From an uncultured Eubacterium sp. (GTDB lineage Bacteria > Bacillota > Clostridia > Oscillospirales > Acutalibacteraceae): a stretch of DNA of 11,038 nt. The stretch spans positions 1 to 11,038 of the forward strand of contig CAJOER010000020.1 of the NCBI GenBank assembly GCA_905233805.1, read 5' to 3'. A program made the position numbers and the translations under genes. How positions within the stretch are numbered: the stretch's first letter is position 1; each line of letters begins with the position of its first letter. Positions 1 through 7,375 of the stretch are shown here, piece by piece. A model generated the notes under the pieces. That model saw only the letters and a list, made by a program, of their open reading frames with translations. It was not told the origin of the DNA and searched no databases.

Positions 1-1
1 G

Positions 2-1264
2 GCTCTTGGTTTCAACGTGGCAACGCCGGTATTTGACGGAGCAAACGAGGATGATATCCAGGATACGCTCGAACTTGCAAATGATTACGTTAATCTTGAA
101 TGGGAAGAATTCGAGAAGAAGCATAAGAAGGAGCTTTTGCCCGAGGTTATGGATTACCTGTCGGAGAACAGGGATCACAGGGCAGTATGGAAGGGCGTTA
201 CGATAAGCCGTGACGGTAAGGTAAGGCTCAGCCCGTTTTGTATTCAGGAGTGCACCGATACGAACACCTCTCTTGAATTTGTTGAAAACCCGGGCTATAC
301 CGCGATTGAGCAGTATGACAATACTCACGCAATCTGTCCCGCGACTGATATTTATGCGTTTTCCGCCTGTATTTACCGCGCGCTGGTAGGAACCAACCCG
401 CCGGACAGCCTTTCAAGAGAGGCTAACGACAAGCTGATGATTCCGAACTCTATTGCCGAGAAAATCCCGATGCACGTTATTAAGGCGCTCGGAAGCGGAC
501 TTCAGATTTATCCCGAAAAGAGAATTAAATCCGTATCCGAATTCAGGGAACTGCTTGACGCCGCTCCGTCGGTTCAGGCGAGAGCGCAGAGCACTGAGGA
601 CACCTATCACGAGGATATAGACAAGAGCACATATATCGATTATTCAAAGCTTGAAGAGGCTCAGAATAAGCGCTCAAGAATTGCTATTGCAGTTCTTGCC
701 GTTCTAATTATCCTTGCAATAGGCGCGGGAATATATGTAGTTAAGTTTACAGATATATTAAAACCGGCTGAAACCACTACGACAACAACCGTTGCGCAGA
801 CTTTTGAGGTGCCGAATATCGCAAATAACGGCTATACCCAGAGCGACGTTCAGAATAACGGCGCATGGAACCAGCAGTTTACGATTACCTTTGCGGAGGA
901 TTATTCAAAGGACGCTGAAAAGGGAATAATCTTTAAGCAGAGCATTAAGGCGGGCGAAAAGGTCAATCAGGGAACGGAACTTATTCTTACCGTCAGCAAG
1001 GGTATCCAGACGGCGGAGGTGCCTGACCTTTCAAATAAGCCCGTTGACGAGGCGAAAAAAGCGCTTGAGGACCTCGGCTTTAAGGTTTCAACCGTTGAGG
1101 TTTACAACGACGGCTCGCATGCAGCTAATACGGTAAAATCGTCTTACGGTACGGCTCCCGCAAAAGGGGAAACGGTAGCGGTAGGCGAGGAAATTATTCT
1201 TCAGGTTTACGGCGAGGTACAGACGACGACTACCACGACTACCCAGCCTGCGAATAACAACTGA
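2..1264 (+). CDS. Membrane PASTA-domain protein with degenerate Ser/Thr kinase-like domain (5' end outside window)
   Basis: The frame is open to the left edge, so only the last 420 residues are visible, numbered here from base 2. Residues 1-190 are the C-lobe of a Hanks-type kinase: the P+1 loop PGYTAIEQY (97-105), the subdomain IX stretch ATDIYAFSACIY (114-125) and the subdomain XI Arg in PEKRI (171-175). A juxtamembrane linker, one membrane helix (about 227-248), a Thr run (258-263) and two PASTA domains (about 267-334 and 338-404) follow, then a second Thr run (408-414). This is the PrkC/Stk1 layout, with PASTA domains outside the cell, where the family binds muropeptide or lipid II. The catalytic loop reads DHRAVWKGVTISRDG where HRD...N is expected, and the DFG position reads PFC (78-80), so phosphotransfer is unlikely. 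I infer a pseudokinase or scaffold sensor. The N-lobe is not visible, and the gene is not in the usual stp-prkC-rsgA context. Confidence 0.85.
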   Translation, partial: ALGFNVATPVFDGANEDDIQDTLELANDYVNLEWEEFEKKHKKELLPEVMDYLSENRDHRAVWKGVTISRDGKVRLSPFCIQECTDTNTSLEFVENPGYTAIEQYDNTHAICPATDIYAFSACIYRALVGTNPPDSLSREANDKLMIPNSIAEKIPMHVIKALGSGLQIYPEKRIKSVSEFRELLDAAPSVQARAQSTEDTYHEDIDKSTYIDYSKLEEAQNKRSRIAIAVLAVLIILAIGAGIYVVKFTDILKPAETTTTTTVAQTFEVPNIANNGYTQSDVQNNGAWNQQFTITFAEDYSKDAEKGIIFKQSIKAGEKVNQGTELILTVSKGIQTAEVPDLSNKPVDEAKKALEDLGFKVSTVEVYNDGSHAANTVKSSYGTAPAKGETVAVGEEIILQVYGEVQTTTTTTTQPANNN

Positions 1265-1280
1265 TTCAGTTTAATATAAA

Positions 1281-1307
1281 GGGCGGAAAATATTTCCGTC
1301 CTTTTTT
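1281..1307 (+). terminator. Rho-independent terminator after the PASTA protein gene
   Basis: A 9-bp stem pairs 1281-1289 (GGGCGGAAA) with 1293-1301 (TTTCCGTCC), including one G-U pair. The loop is 3 bases (ATA) and six T follow at once. It lies 16 bases after the stop codon and separates this gene from the sigma factor unit. Confidence 0.9.
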
Positions 1308-1340
1308 GCAACACTTTTACAACTTTTTCTTACTATATAA
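1307..1340 (+). promoter_or_regulatory. Possible ECF-type or sigma-A promoter for the sigma factor operon
   Basis: Only about 60 bases separate the terminator from the sigma gene, so the promoter must lie here if the unit is independent. TGCAAC at 1307-1312 resembles the AAC-containing -35 element of many ECF sigma factors. About 16 bases later comes CTTACTATATAA (1329-1340). Read as sigma-A, TTGCAA (1306-1311) and TACTAT (1331-1336) are 19 bases apart, which is poor spacing. Autoregulation by the encoded sigma factor is an inference. Confidence 0.4.
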
Positions 1341-1352
1341 ACGAAAGCTTTC

Positions 1353-1360
1353 GGGAGGTG
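1353..1360 (+). promoter_or_regulatory. Strong ribosome binding site that fixes the sigma factor start
   Basis: GGGAGGTG lies 5 bases before the ATG at 1366. The frame stays open upstream to 1306, but that stretch begins inside the terminator T run and carries no ribosome binding site, so ATG 1366 is the start. Confidence 0.9.
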
Positions 1361-1365
1361 ACAAA

Positions 1366-1881
1366 ATGAACGAAAGGGAGTTAGTACTCTTATCGCAAAG
1401 CGGAGATAAGGACGCCTTTGCTCAGCTTTATACGCTTTATAAGGATAAACTCTACCGCTACGCGCTCTACCGTCTTGAAAATCAGGACGACGCAGAGGAC
1501 GCAGTATCCGACGCGGTTTATTCGGCTTTTTACCAGATAGGACAGCTCAAAAAGCCCGAGTCGTTTTCCGCGTGGATATTCAGGATTCTTTACTGCTCGT
1601 GCGCCGAGATTATTAAATCGCGCGCCGAAAGGCGAAAACTCAAGGATATAAACGATATGACCGAAAAGCTCTCATACGATATGGAAAATACGGTCAATAA
1701 AACGGAGCTTTCCCAGGCGCTTTCTATCCTTAAACCCGACGAGAGGGAGATTGTTCTTCTTTCGGTTATATCGGGGCTTAACAGTAAAGAGATAGGTAAA
1801 ATCTGTGATATGACCTCGGGCTCGGTTCGTTCAAAACTGTCGCGCAGTCTTTCAAAAATGAGAAACTTTCTGGAGGGATAG
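1366..1881 (+). CDS. RNA polymerase sigma factor, ECF (sigma-70 family)
   Basis: This 171-residue protein is the usual length of an extracytoplasmic function sigma factor. Region 2 spans about residues 18-87: AFAQLYTLYKDKLYRYAL, then the polymerase-binding and -10 recognition helices around DDAEDAVSDAVYSAF (41-55). After a short linker, region 4 (about 113-168) has the helix-turn-helix ILKPDEREIVLLSVISGLNS KEIG...SVRSKLSRSL that reads the -35 box. Region 3 is absent, as in all ECF sigmas. The start at 1366 is set by GGGAGGTG. The next gene begins 2 bases after the stop, and its ribosome binding site lies within this gene's last codons, so the two are probably co-translated. That partner is a one-pass membrane protein and a likely regulator of this sigma. 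The stimulus and regulon cannot be read from the window. Confidence 0.92.
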   Translation: MNERELVLLSQSGDKDAFAQLYTLYKDKLYRYALYRLENQDDAEDAVSDAVYSAFYQIGQLKKPESFSAWIFRILYCSCAEIIKSRAERRKLKDINDMTEKLSYDMENTVNKTELSQALSILKPDEREIVLLSVISGLNSKEIGKICDMTSGSVRSKLSRSLSKMRNFLEG

Positions 1882-1883
1882 TA

Positions 1884-3827
1884 ATGAAAAAGAATAATGA
1901 TTTTGATTTTATCTCTTCAAAATTTGAAGAGGAAAACGTTAAGGCGCCGGAAAGCCTGAACGCCGAAAACGTGATAGAGAATTTTGATAAAAAAGACGTA
2001 TCAAATATTGTAAAACTAAATAAGAACAAGCGCGGTATAAAGTCATTCGTCGCGGTTGCGGCGTGCGTTGCGCTCGTTATTACAAGCGTTGCAATCGGGG
2101 GTAAGTATTTCAGAACTCCCGTTGAACCGGATTCTCCCATAGGCCATATAACGCAGGCAAAGCTTGAGGGAATTAAGTATTTTGAAAGTTATGACGAGCT
2201 TAACAAGACGCTTGAAGACCTTATGCCCGAAGAGGACAACATAGTTGAAAAAGGGCTCGGCATTTTCCGTAACGAGTTTTCAAAAGGCAGTTACGCCGTA
2301 ACCGAGGACGCTGCCGAGAGTTCAAGCGCAAATACTATAGGCGCGACGGGCAAAAGCTTCGGCAAGACGAACACCCAGGTTGAGGCGGTTGACGAGGCGG
2401 ATATTATCAAGACCGACGGCAAATATATCTATTATCTTTGCGAATATGAGGGTAATGAAATTAAGATATATTCGGCTGATAACGGAAAAACCGAACTTGT
2501 ATCTTCAATAAAAACCCCTTCCGATAAAAACCGCTATTTCAGCGAGATGTATATAAACGGCGACAAGCTTATAGTAATCGGAACCTATACGAAAGAAGGC
2601 AAGGCTTACTACGACTATGAGCAGAACACCTTCGTAAATATCTATGATATTAAGGACAGGAAGAATCCCGAGCTTGAAACCGAGTATGCACAGTCGGGCT
2701 CATATTCAACCTCAAGGCTCTATGACGGCTGCGTATACATTATTTCAAATTACTATAAGTTCCAGTTCAAAAAGGGTTTCGTCCCCTGCGTTGATTACAA
2801 CGGAAAAGGCGCGGAGGAAATTCCGATTGAAAACATCTGCGGCGTTGTGGACAGCAAGCGCACGGGCTACGCGGTAATAGGTGCCGTAAGCCTTAACGGA
2901 AAGAGCACGAAGCAGAACACGAAGGCTATCCTCGGCGTATCGGATAACGTTTACTGCAACGAGAAAAATCTCTATCTTGCGGGAACGGATTATTCTTACG
3001 AGAGCTTTTCAGCCGAAAATGAAAAAACTCAGATAATCAAGTATTCCTTTGATAAAACCGACGTTAAACTCAAGGCGAGCGCAGCGGTTAAGGGCAGGGT
3101 AAACGACCAGTTTTCACTTGACGAAAAGGACGGAAACCTCCGTATCGCCACAACCGTTACGAACTATAACGACGGCAAGGATAAGAACTATCTTTTCGTG
3201 CTTGATAAGAACCTTGAAAAGATAGGCGAGGTTACGGGCTTTGCAAGGGGAGAGCATATTGAGGCGGTAAGGTATATAGGCGACACGGCTTACGTTATCA
3301 CCTTCCAGCAGACTGACCCGCTGTTTATTATCGACCTGAGCAACCCGAAGGAACCCGAAATCACCGGCGAGGTTAAAATTGACGGATTTTCGTCAAGCCT
3401 TACCCCCGTTGACGAGAATACGCTTCTCGGTATCGGCTATTCCACCAAGGAAAACGAGTTCGGCGGAATCCAGACCAACGGACTTAAATTCGTAGTCTTC
3501 GATATAAGCGACAAGAACTGCCCGAAGGTGCTTTCCGAAAAAACCATGGTTGATTGCGACAGCCCCGTTCAGGAGGACCACAAGGCGCTTTGCATTAACC
3601 GCGACAAGGGTTACTTCGCCGTTCCGTATTACACTTATAATGACGATGACGAATATGACATTCATCACGCGTCCGTCGGAATTATCAGGGTAAATAACGG
3701 TAAAATTGAGTTCAGCGAGCTCGACTGCGGCAAGGAGGACGAGATCCGCCGCTGCACCTACATTGACGATTATCTCTACGCCGTACTCAGCGAGAGCGGA
3801 GAAATTGAAAGCTTTACAGTTAAATAA
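1884..3827 (+). CDS. Single-pass membrane protein with extracellular beta-propeller domain; probable sigma-factor regulator
   Basis: The protein has 647 residues. A short charged cytoplasmic N-terminus (1-51, with APESLNAENVIENF at 21-34) leads into one membrane helix (about 52-72), so the remaining roughly 570 residues should lie outside the cell. From residue 163 the stretch NTQVEAVDEADIIKTDGKYI is the hallmark opening of the bacterial beta-propeller family (Pfam Beta_propel, PF09826). Repeated blade-like strands follow, such as KYIYYLCEYEGNEIKIYSAD, YVIIS and LFIIDLSNPKEPEITGE. Its place 2 bases behind an ECF sigma gene, with ribosome binding site GGAGGG at 1872-1877, and its topology suggest it holds or releases the sigma factor in response to an external signal. 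The N-terminus is short for a classical zinc-type anti-sigma domain and shows no His-Cys motif, so the anti-sigma role is inference. The family assignment is firm. Confidence 0.85.
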   Translation: MKKNNDFDFISSKFEEENVKAPESLNAENVIENFDKKDVSNIVKLNKNKRGIKSFVAVAACVALVITSVAIGGKYFRTPVEPDSPIGHITQAKLEGIKYFESYDELNKTLEDLMPEEDNIVEKGLGIFRNEFSKGSYAVTEDAAESSSANTIGATGKSFGKTNTQVEAVDEADIIKTDGKYIYYLCEYEGNEIKIYSADNGKTELVSSIKTPSDKNRYFSEMYINGDKLIVIGTYTKEGKAYYDYEQNTFVNIYDIKDRKNPELETEYAQSGSYSTSRLYDGCVYIISNYYKFQFKKGFVPCVDYNGKGAEEIPIENICGVVDSKRTGYAVIGAVSLNGKSTKQNTKAILGVSDNVYCNEKNLYLAGTDYSYESFSAENEKTQIIKYSFDKTDVKLKASAAVKGRVNDQFSLDEKDGNLRIATTVTNYNDGKDKNYLFVLDKNLEKIGEVTGFARGEHIEAVRYIGDTAYVITFQQTDPLFIIDLSNPKEPEITGEVKIDGFSSSLTPVDENTLLGIGYSTKENEFGGIQTNGLKFVVFDISDKNCPKVLSEKTMVDCDSPVQEDHKALCINRDKGYFAVPYYTYNDDDEYDIHHASVGIIRVNNGKIEFSELDCGKEDEIRRCTYIDDYLYAVLSESGEIESFTVK

Positions 3828-3833
3828 AAAAGG

Positions 3834-3859
3834 AAGCCCCGGATAGCCGGGGCTTTTAT
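3834..3859. terminator. Bidirectional hairpin terminator between the convergent beta-propeller and recG genes
   Basis: A perfect 9-bp stem (AAGCCCCGG 3834-3842, CCGGGGCTT 3847-3855) has a 4-base ATAG loop. The plus strand continues with TTTTATTTT. The minus strand continues with CCTTTTTTATTT, so the same hairpin can end transcription from both sides. It fills the 33-base gap between the two stop codons. Confidence 0.92.
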
Positions 3860-3860
3860 T

Positions 3861-5882
3861 TTAGTTATTCACTTTCCTGAACATATCGTTAATCTGTTCT
3901 TTTAACAGGGGATACTTCTTTAAATCTATATCCTCTTTAAGCATTTCCTGCGCGCAGGACTGGCAGATTCTTACGGTTTCCATATCCTCGAGCATATCCG
4001 CAATAACGAGGTTCGGGAGGCCGTGCTGTCTTTTGCCGAAGAAGTCGCCGGGGCCTCGCGCTTTAAGGTCGTAGTCGGCGATTTTAAAGCCGTTGTTGGT
4101 GTCCTTCATAACGGCAAGGCGCTCCTGTGAGGTCTTGCTCTTGTTGTCGGACACAAGAATACAGTAGGATTTATCGCTGCCTCTTCCGACTCTTCCCCTC
4201 AGCTGATGAAGCTGCGAAAGGCCGAATCGGTCCGCGTTTTCAATGAGCATAATAGTCGCGTTCGGGATATCGACGCCGACCTCGATTACCGTTGTTGCAA
4301 CAAGAATCTGAACATCGCCGCGCGAAAAGGCGTTCATCACGTTATCCTTTTCTTTTGCTTTCATCTTACCGTGAATAAGCCCGAGGTTGTAGCCCTCAAA
4401 GGCGGTATTTGAAAGCTGCTCTGCGTATTCCTTGGCGGAAATCAAATCGCTTTCGCCCTCGTCAACAAGGGAGCAGACTATGTACGCCTGCGCGCCCGCG
4501 TCAACGTTTTTGCGGATAAAGCTGTAAATCCTCTCATGATACGAGGAGTCGACAACATCGGTTCTTATGGGCTGACGCCCCGCGGGGAGTTCGTCTATAA
4601 CCGAAATATCAAGGTCGCCGTAAATGATGAGGCCGAGCGTTCTCGGGATAGGAGTTGCGCTCATTACAAGAAGGTGGGGATTGCTGCTCTTCATGGCGAG
4701 AGTGGCCCTCTGCTCAACGCCGAAGCGGTGCTGCTCGTCGGTTACGACGAGGGCAAGGTCCTTGAATTCGACGTCGTTTTGAATAAGCGCGTGAGTTCCG
4801 ATAATCAAATCTATTTCGCCGTCCATAAGGGCGGTTTTTATTTCTTTCTTTTCCTTAGGCTTCATTGAGCCGGTGAGCAGGGCGACACTTATATCCGTGC
4901 CCTCAAAAAGCTTAGTCAGCGACTCAAAATGCTGGAAGGCAAGAATTTCGGTCGGCGCCATAAAAGCCGCCTGATAGCCGTTTTTAATTACCGTGTGCAT
5001 AAGCGCGGCGGCAACCGCGGTCTTGCCCGAGCCGACGTCGCCCTGAATAAGGCGGTTCATTGTTGATTCGCCCTTCATATCGTTTATGCAGTCGCTGATT
5101 GCTCGCTTTTGCGCACCCGTAGGCTCAAAGGGGAGAAGCGGATAGAATTCGTTTGTAAAGTCTTTATCAATTATAAATCCGTTTTCGGAATGTTTTTTGA
5201 CTTTTAGCTTTAACAGACCCAGCTGTAAGGTTAAAAGCTCCTCAAAAATCAGTCTTTTTCTCGCTATTTCAATATTCTTTCTCTCCGAGGGGAAGTGAAT
5301 CTGCCTAATCGCAAAGTCGAGCGAGCACAAATCGTAGCGCTGTTTTATTTCGTCGTCGAGGGTATCCTCAAAATGTTCGACCTTTTCAAGCGCGGCTTTA
5401 ACAACCTTTGCTATCGCCTTTGAATTGAGACGTTCGGTTGAGGGGTAAATCGGGTGGATACCTACTGCGCCCTCGTCCTTTTCAATCTGGGGCGAGTTCA
5501 TTGACGCGCTTGTAAAATTCTTTTCAAGCTTGCCGTAAAGTATGTATTCGTCAAAGGTGCGAAGCGCCTTGGCGAGGTATTTATTATTGAAAATAGTTAC
5601 GTGAATCACGTTTTCACCGTCGGAGAAATTGCATTTATAAAGGGTGAGACCCTTTCTTATTAGCGATTCCTTAACGGGGGTAATCATAGTGGCTTTGATA
5701 GTTACCGTATCGCCGTTGTTGGAGGTCGCTACGGTTGAGGTTTTGCTCCAGTCCTGATACTTCCTCGGGTAGTAATGCACTAAATCGTCAAGCGAGAACA
5801 CGCCCAGCTTGTTGAAAAGCTGAGCTCTTTTTTCGCCTACGCCTTTTATGTACTTTACGTCAAAGCCTTTGAGTTCGTTCAT
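3861..5882 (-). CDS. recG: ATP-dependent DNA helicase RecG
   Basis: RecG is a monomeric superfamily 2 translocase that remodels stalled replication forks and drives branch migration of Holliday junctions. The 673-residue length is normal for the family. The N-terminal wedge/OB-fold region (about 50-150) begins after an HhH-like stretch YIKGVGEKRAQLFNKLG (11-27). The helicase core shows Walker A GDVGSGKT (281-288), motif Ia MAPTEILAFQHF (308-319), the DEQH box (382-385) followed by RFGVEQR, motif III MSATPIPRTL (407-416) and motif VI QLHQLRGRVGR (557-567). The C-terminal GFKIADYDLKARGPGDFFG (598-616) is diagnostic of RecG. All key residues are present. It is the last gene of a three-gene operon. 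Its ATG shares one base with the upstream stop codon (TGATG), and only a weak ribosome binding site is visible, so translation is probably coupled to the preceding gene. Confidence 0.97.
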   Translation of the reverse strand: MNELKGFDVKYIKGVGEKRAQLFNKLGVFSLDDLVHYYPRKYQDWSKTSTVATSNNGDTVTIKATMITPVKESLIRKGLTLYKCNFSDGENVIHVTIFNNKYLAKALRTFDEYILYGKLEKNFTSASMNSPQIEKDEGAVGIHPIYPSTERLNSKAIAKVVKAALEKVEHFEDTLDDEIKQRYDLCSLDFAIRQIHFPSERKNIEIARKRLIFEELLTLQLGLLKLKVKKHSENGFIIDKDFTNEFYPLLPFEPTGAQKRAISDCINDMKGESTMNRLIQGDVGSGKTAVAAALMHTVIKNGYQAAFMAPTEILAFQHFESLTKLFEGTDISVALLTGSMKPKEKKEIKTALMDGEIDLIIGTHALIQNDVEFKDLALVVTDEQHRFGVEQRATLAMKSSNPHLLVMSATPIPRTLGLIIYGDLDISVIDELPAGRQPIRTDVVDSSYHERIYSFIRKNVDAGAQAYIVCSLVDEGESDLISAKEYAEQLSNTAFEGYNLGLIHGKMKAKEKDNVMNAFSRGDVQILVATTVIEVGVDIPNATIMLIENADRFGLSQLHQLRGRVGRGSDKSYCILVSDNKSKTSQERLAVMKDTNNGFKIADYDLKARGPGDFFGKRQHGLPNLVIADMLEDMETVRICQSCAQEMLKEDIDLKKYPLLKEQINDMFRKVNN

Positions 5883-7375
5883 CAGTTGTAGTACCAGTCC
5901 TCAATATTTGAAAAATAGTTTCCGTCATAACCCTGCATATCGCCCTGAAGCGACTTTGTATAGCAAATCATACCCTGTCTGTAAAGAAGGGGAACGAAGG
6001 GCATTTCCTGAGTAAATTTAAGTATAAAGCTTCCGATTTCCTTTTTGCCTCTCATATAAGCGCGGTAAGATTTTGCGGTTTTTGAATCGGTATCAATTCC
6101 GTGGTGGGTTGCGCCGTCGGAGGAGAAGAAACCGTAAAGGCTCATATCGCCTTTGAGCTTAGTTTCGCCGATATAAATATCGTAATAGCCGTCGCGCACG
6201 TATTCCTTATATCCCGCGGAACTCATTACTCTCAGATTAACCGTAAAGCCCGCCGCTTCAAGCTGCTGCTTTACAAGGTTTGCCGTGGCTTTTTTGCCCT
6301 CGCTCTTATCCGTGAGCAGGGTGAGTTTCAGCCTGTCGCGCGAGTATCCGCTTGCCTCAATCGCCTGTTTTGCCGCGTTTAAATCAGAGGTCGTTTCGAA
6401 AATCTGAGTCTTTTTTGAAAGGCTCGTTACGGGGTTGAAAATTGATTTCGCGGGGGTCGCATAGCCGCGGTACGCGCTTTTTACAAGGGCGTCGCGGTTT
6501 ACGGCGAGATTAATCGCACGGCGGATATTCTTATTTTCGGTTATACCGTTTTTACAGTAAATGCCGATATAAACGAGGTTATTAAGGTTAACCGTCTTTG
6601 AGGCGGAAAGGATTTTCGTTTTGCTGCCCTCGGATAAATCGAGGTATGCGTAACTTATATTGCCGATATTAATTGCGTTTTCAATTGATTCGTTTGAGGT
6701 TATATTTACTAAATTGATTTTAGCAAATTTCGGATTAAAATCGGAATAGTATTCGTTTTTAACAAGCGCAACGCTTCCCTCAGCCTCGGTGAACTTATAT
6801 CTGCCCGAGCCGATTTTAAAGCCCTGCTTATTCGGCTTCATCCTCGCTATAGCAAAGGTGAGAAGCTTATGAGCCTCGGGGTCGGGGCTGTTCAAATGGA
6901 AGGTTACCTCATAGGCGCTTTCAACCTCAATTCTGCTGAAAATCGAAAGGGTTGAAGCCCAGTGGGGCGACTCCTTTGCTTTAATAAAAGAGTATTCAAT
7001 ATTCTCGGCGGCAATATTTGAACCGTCTGAGAATTTAAGCCCCGTTTTAAGCTTAACAACAAGCTTTTCAGGGGAGGTATAGACATAGCTTTCCGCAACG
7101 GAAGGAACAGCCTCATAGTTTTCGTCGAGTATGAACAGAGAGTCGTAAACGAGAGTCTGGATAACCTGGTTGTTAAGAGTCTCGGTTTCATACGGGTCAA
7201 GCGAGTCCGCCATTGAATAACTTAGGCGGAAACTCGAGGTGTCAACCTTTGACTGAGCGGTTGTTTCAACCTTCTGTTTTTTTATTACGGGAGTGTTTAT
7301 CTTGCCCGAGCAGCCCGAAAAAACAGCCGTAATCAGCGCCGCCGAAAGAAGCAACGCAATATATCTTTTAATCAT
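5882..7375 (-). CDS. ABC transporter solute-binding lipoprotein, oligopeptide/nickel type (SBP_bac_5)
   Basis: The 497-residue protein begins with a lipoprotein signal: positive MIKRY, a hydrophobic stretch, then the lipobox VFSGC with the lipidated Cys at residue 22. The mature protein should be anchored on the outer face of the membrane. Family 5 binding-protein features follow: SYSMADSLDPYETETLNNQ (52-70), an ESYVYTSPEKLVVKLKTGLK FSDG stretch (95-118) and NIRRAINLAVNRDALVKSAY (283-302), with a C-terminal FVPLLYRQG (460-468). Such proteins usually deliver peptides to an Opp/Dpp permease, but no permease or ATPase gene is in the window, so ligand and transporter are unknown. The start overlaps the ymdB stop by 4 bases (ATGA), and AAAGG lies 8 bases upstream inside ymdB. 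The stop overlaps recG by one base. The family call is firm; the substrate is not known. Confidence 0.9.
   Translation of the reverse strand: MIKRYIALLLSAALITAVFSGCSGKINTPVIKKQKVETTAQSKVDTSSFRLSYSMADSLDPYETETLNNQVIQTLVYDSLFILDENYEAVPSVAESYVYTSPEKLVVKLKTGLKFSDGSNIAAENIEYSFIKAKESPHWASTLSIFSRIEVESAYEVTFHLNSPDPEAHKLLTFAIARMKPNKQGFKIGSGRYKFTEAEGSVALVKNEYYSDFNPKFAKINLVNITSNESIENAINIGNISYAYLDLSEGSKTKILSASKTVNLNNLVYIGIYCKNGITENKNIRRAINLAVNRDALVKSAYRGYATPAKSIFNPVTSLSKKTQIFETTSDLNAAKQAIEASGYSRDRLKLTLLTDKSEGKKATANLVKQQLEAAGFTVNLRVMSSAGYKEYVRDGYYDIYIGETKLKGDMSLYGFFSSDGATHHGIDTDSKTAKSYRAYMRGKKEIGSFILKFTQEMPFVPLLYRQGMICYTKSLQGDMQGYDGNYFSNIEDWYYN

Noticed and set aside
1306..1365. Twenty-residue N-terminal extension of the sigma factor
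   Set aside because: It begins within the terminator T run and has no ribosome binding site; ATG 1366 has an excellent one and matches ECF sigma N-termini.
1778..2140. 120-residue minus-strand open frame across the sigma/beta-propeller junction
   Set aside because: It is antisense to two well-supported genes and is low-complexity Ser/Phe-rich as expected of a shadow frame; no promoter or ribosome binding site is seen.
4536..4868. 110-residue plus-strand open frame inside recG
   Set aside because: It is antisense to the recG helicase core and has no supporting signal or family resemblance.
6101..6382. 93-residue plus-strand open frame inside the binding lipoprotein gene
   Set aside because: It is an antisense shadow with no ribosome binding site and no recognisable domain.
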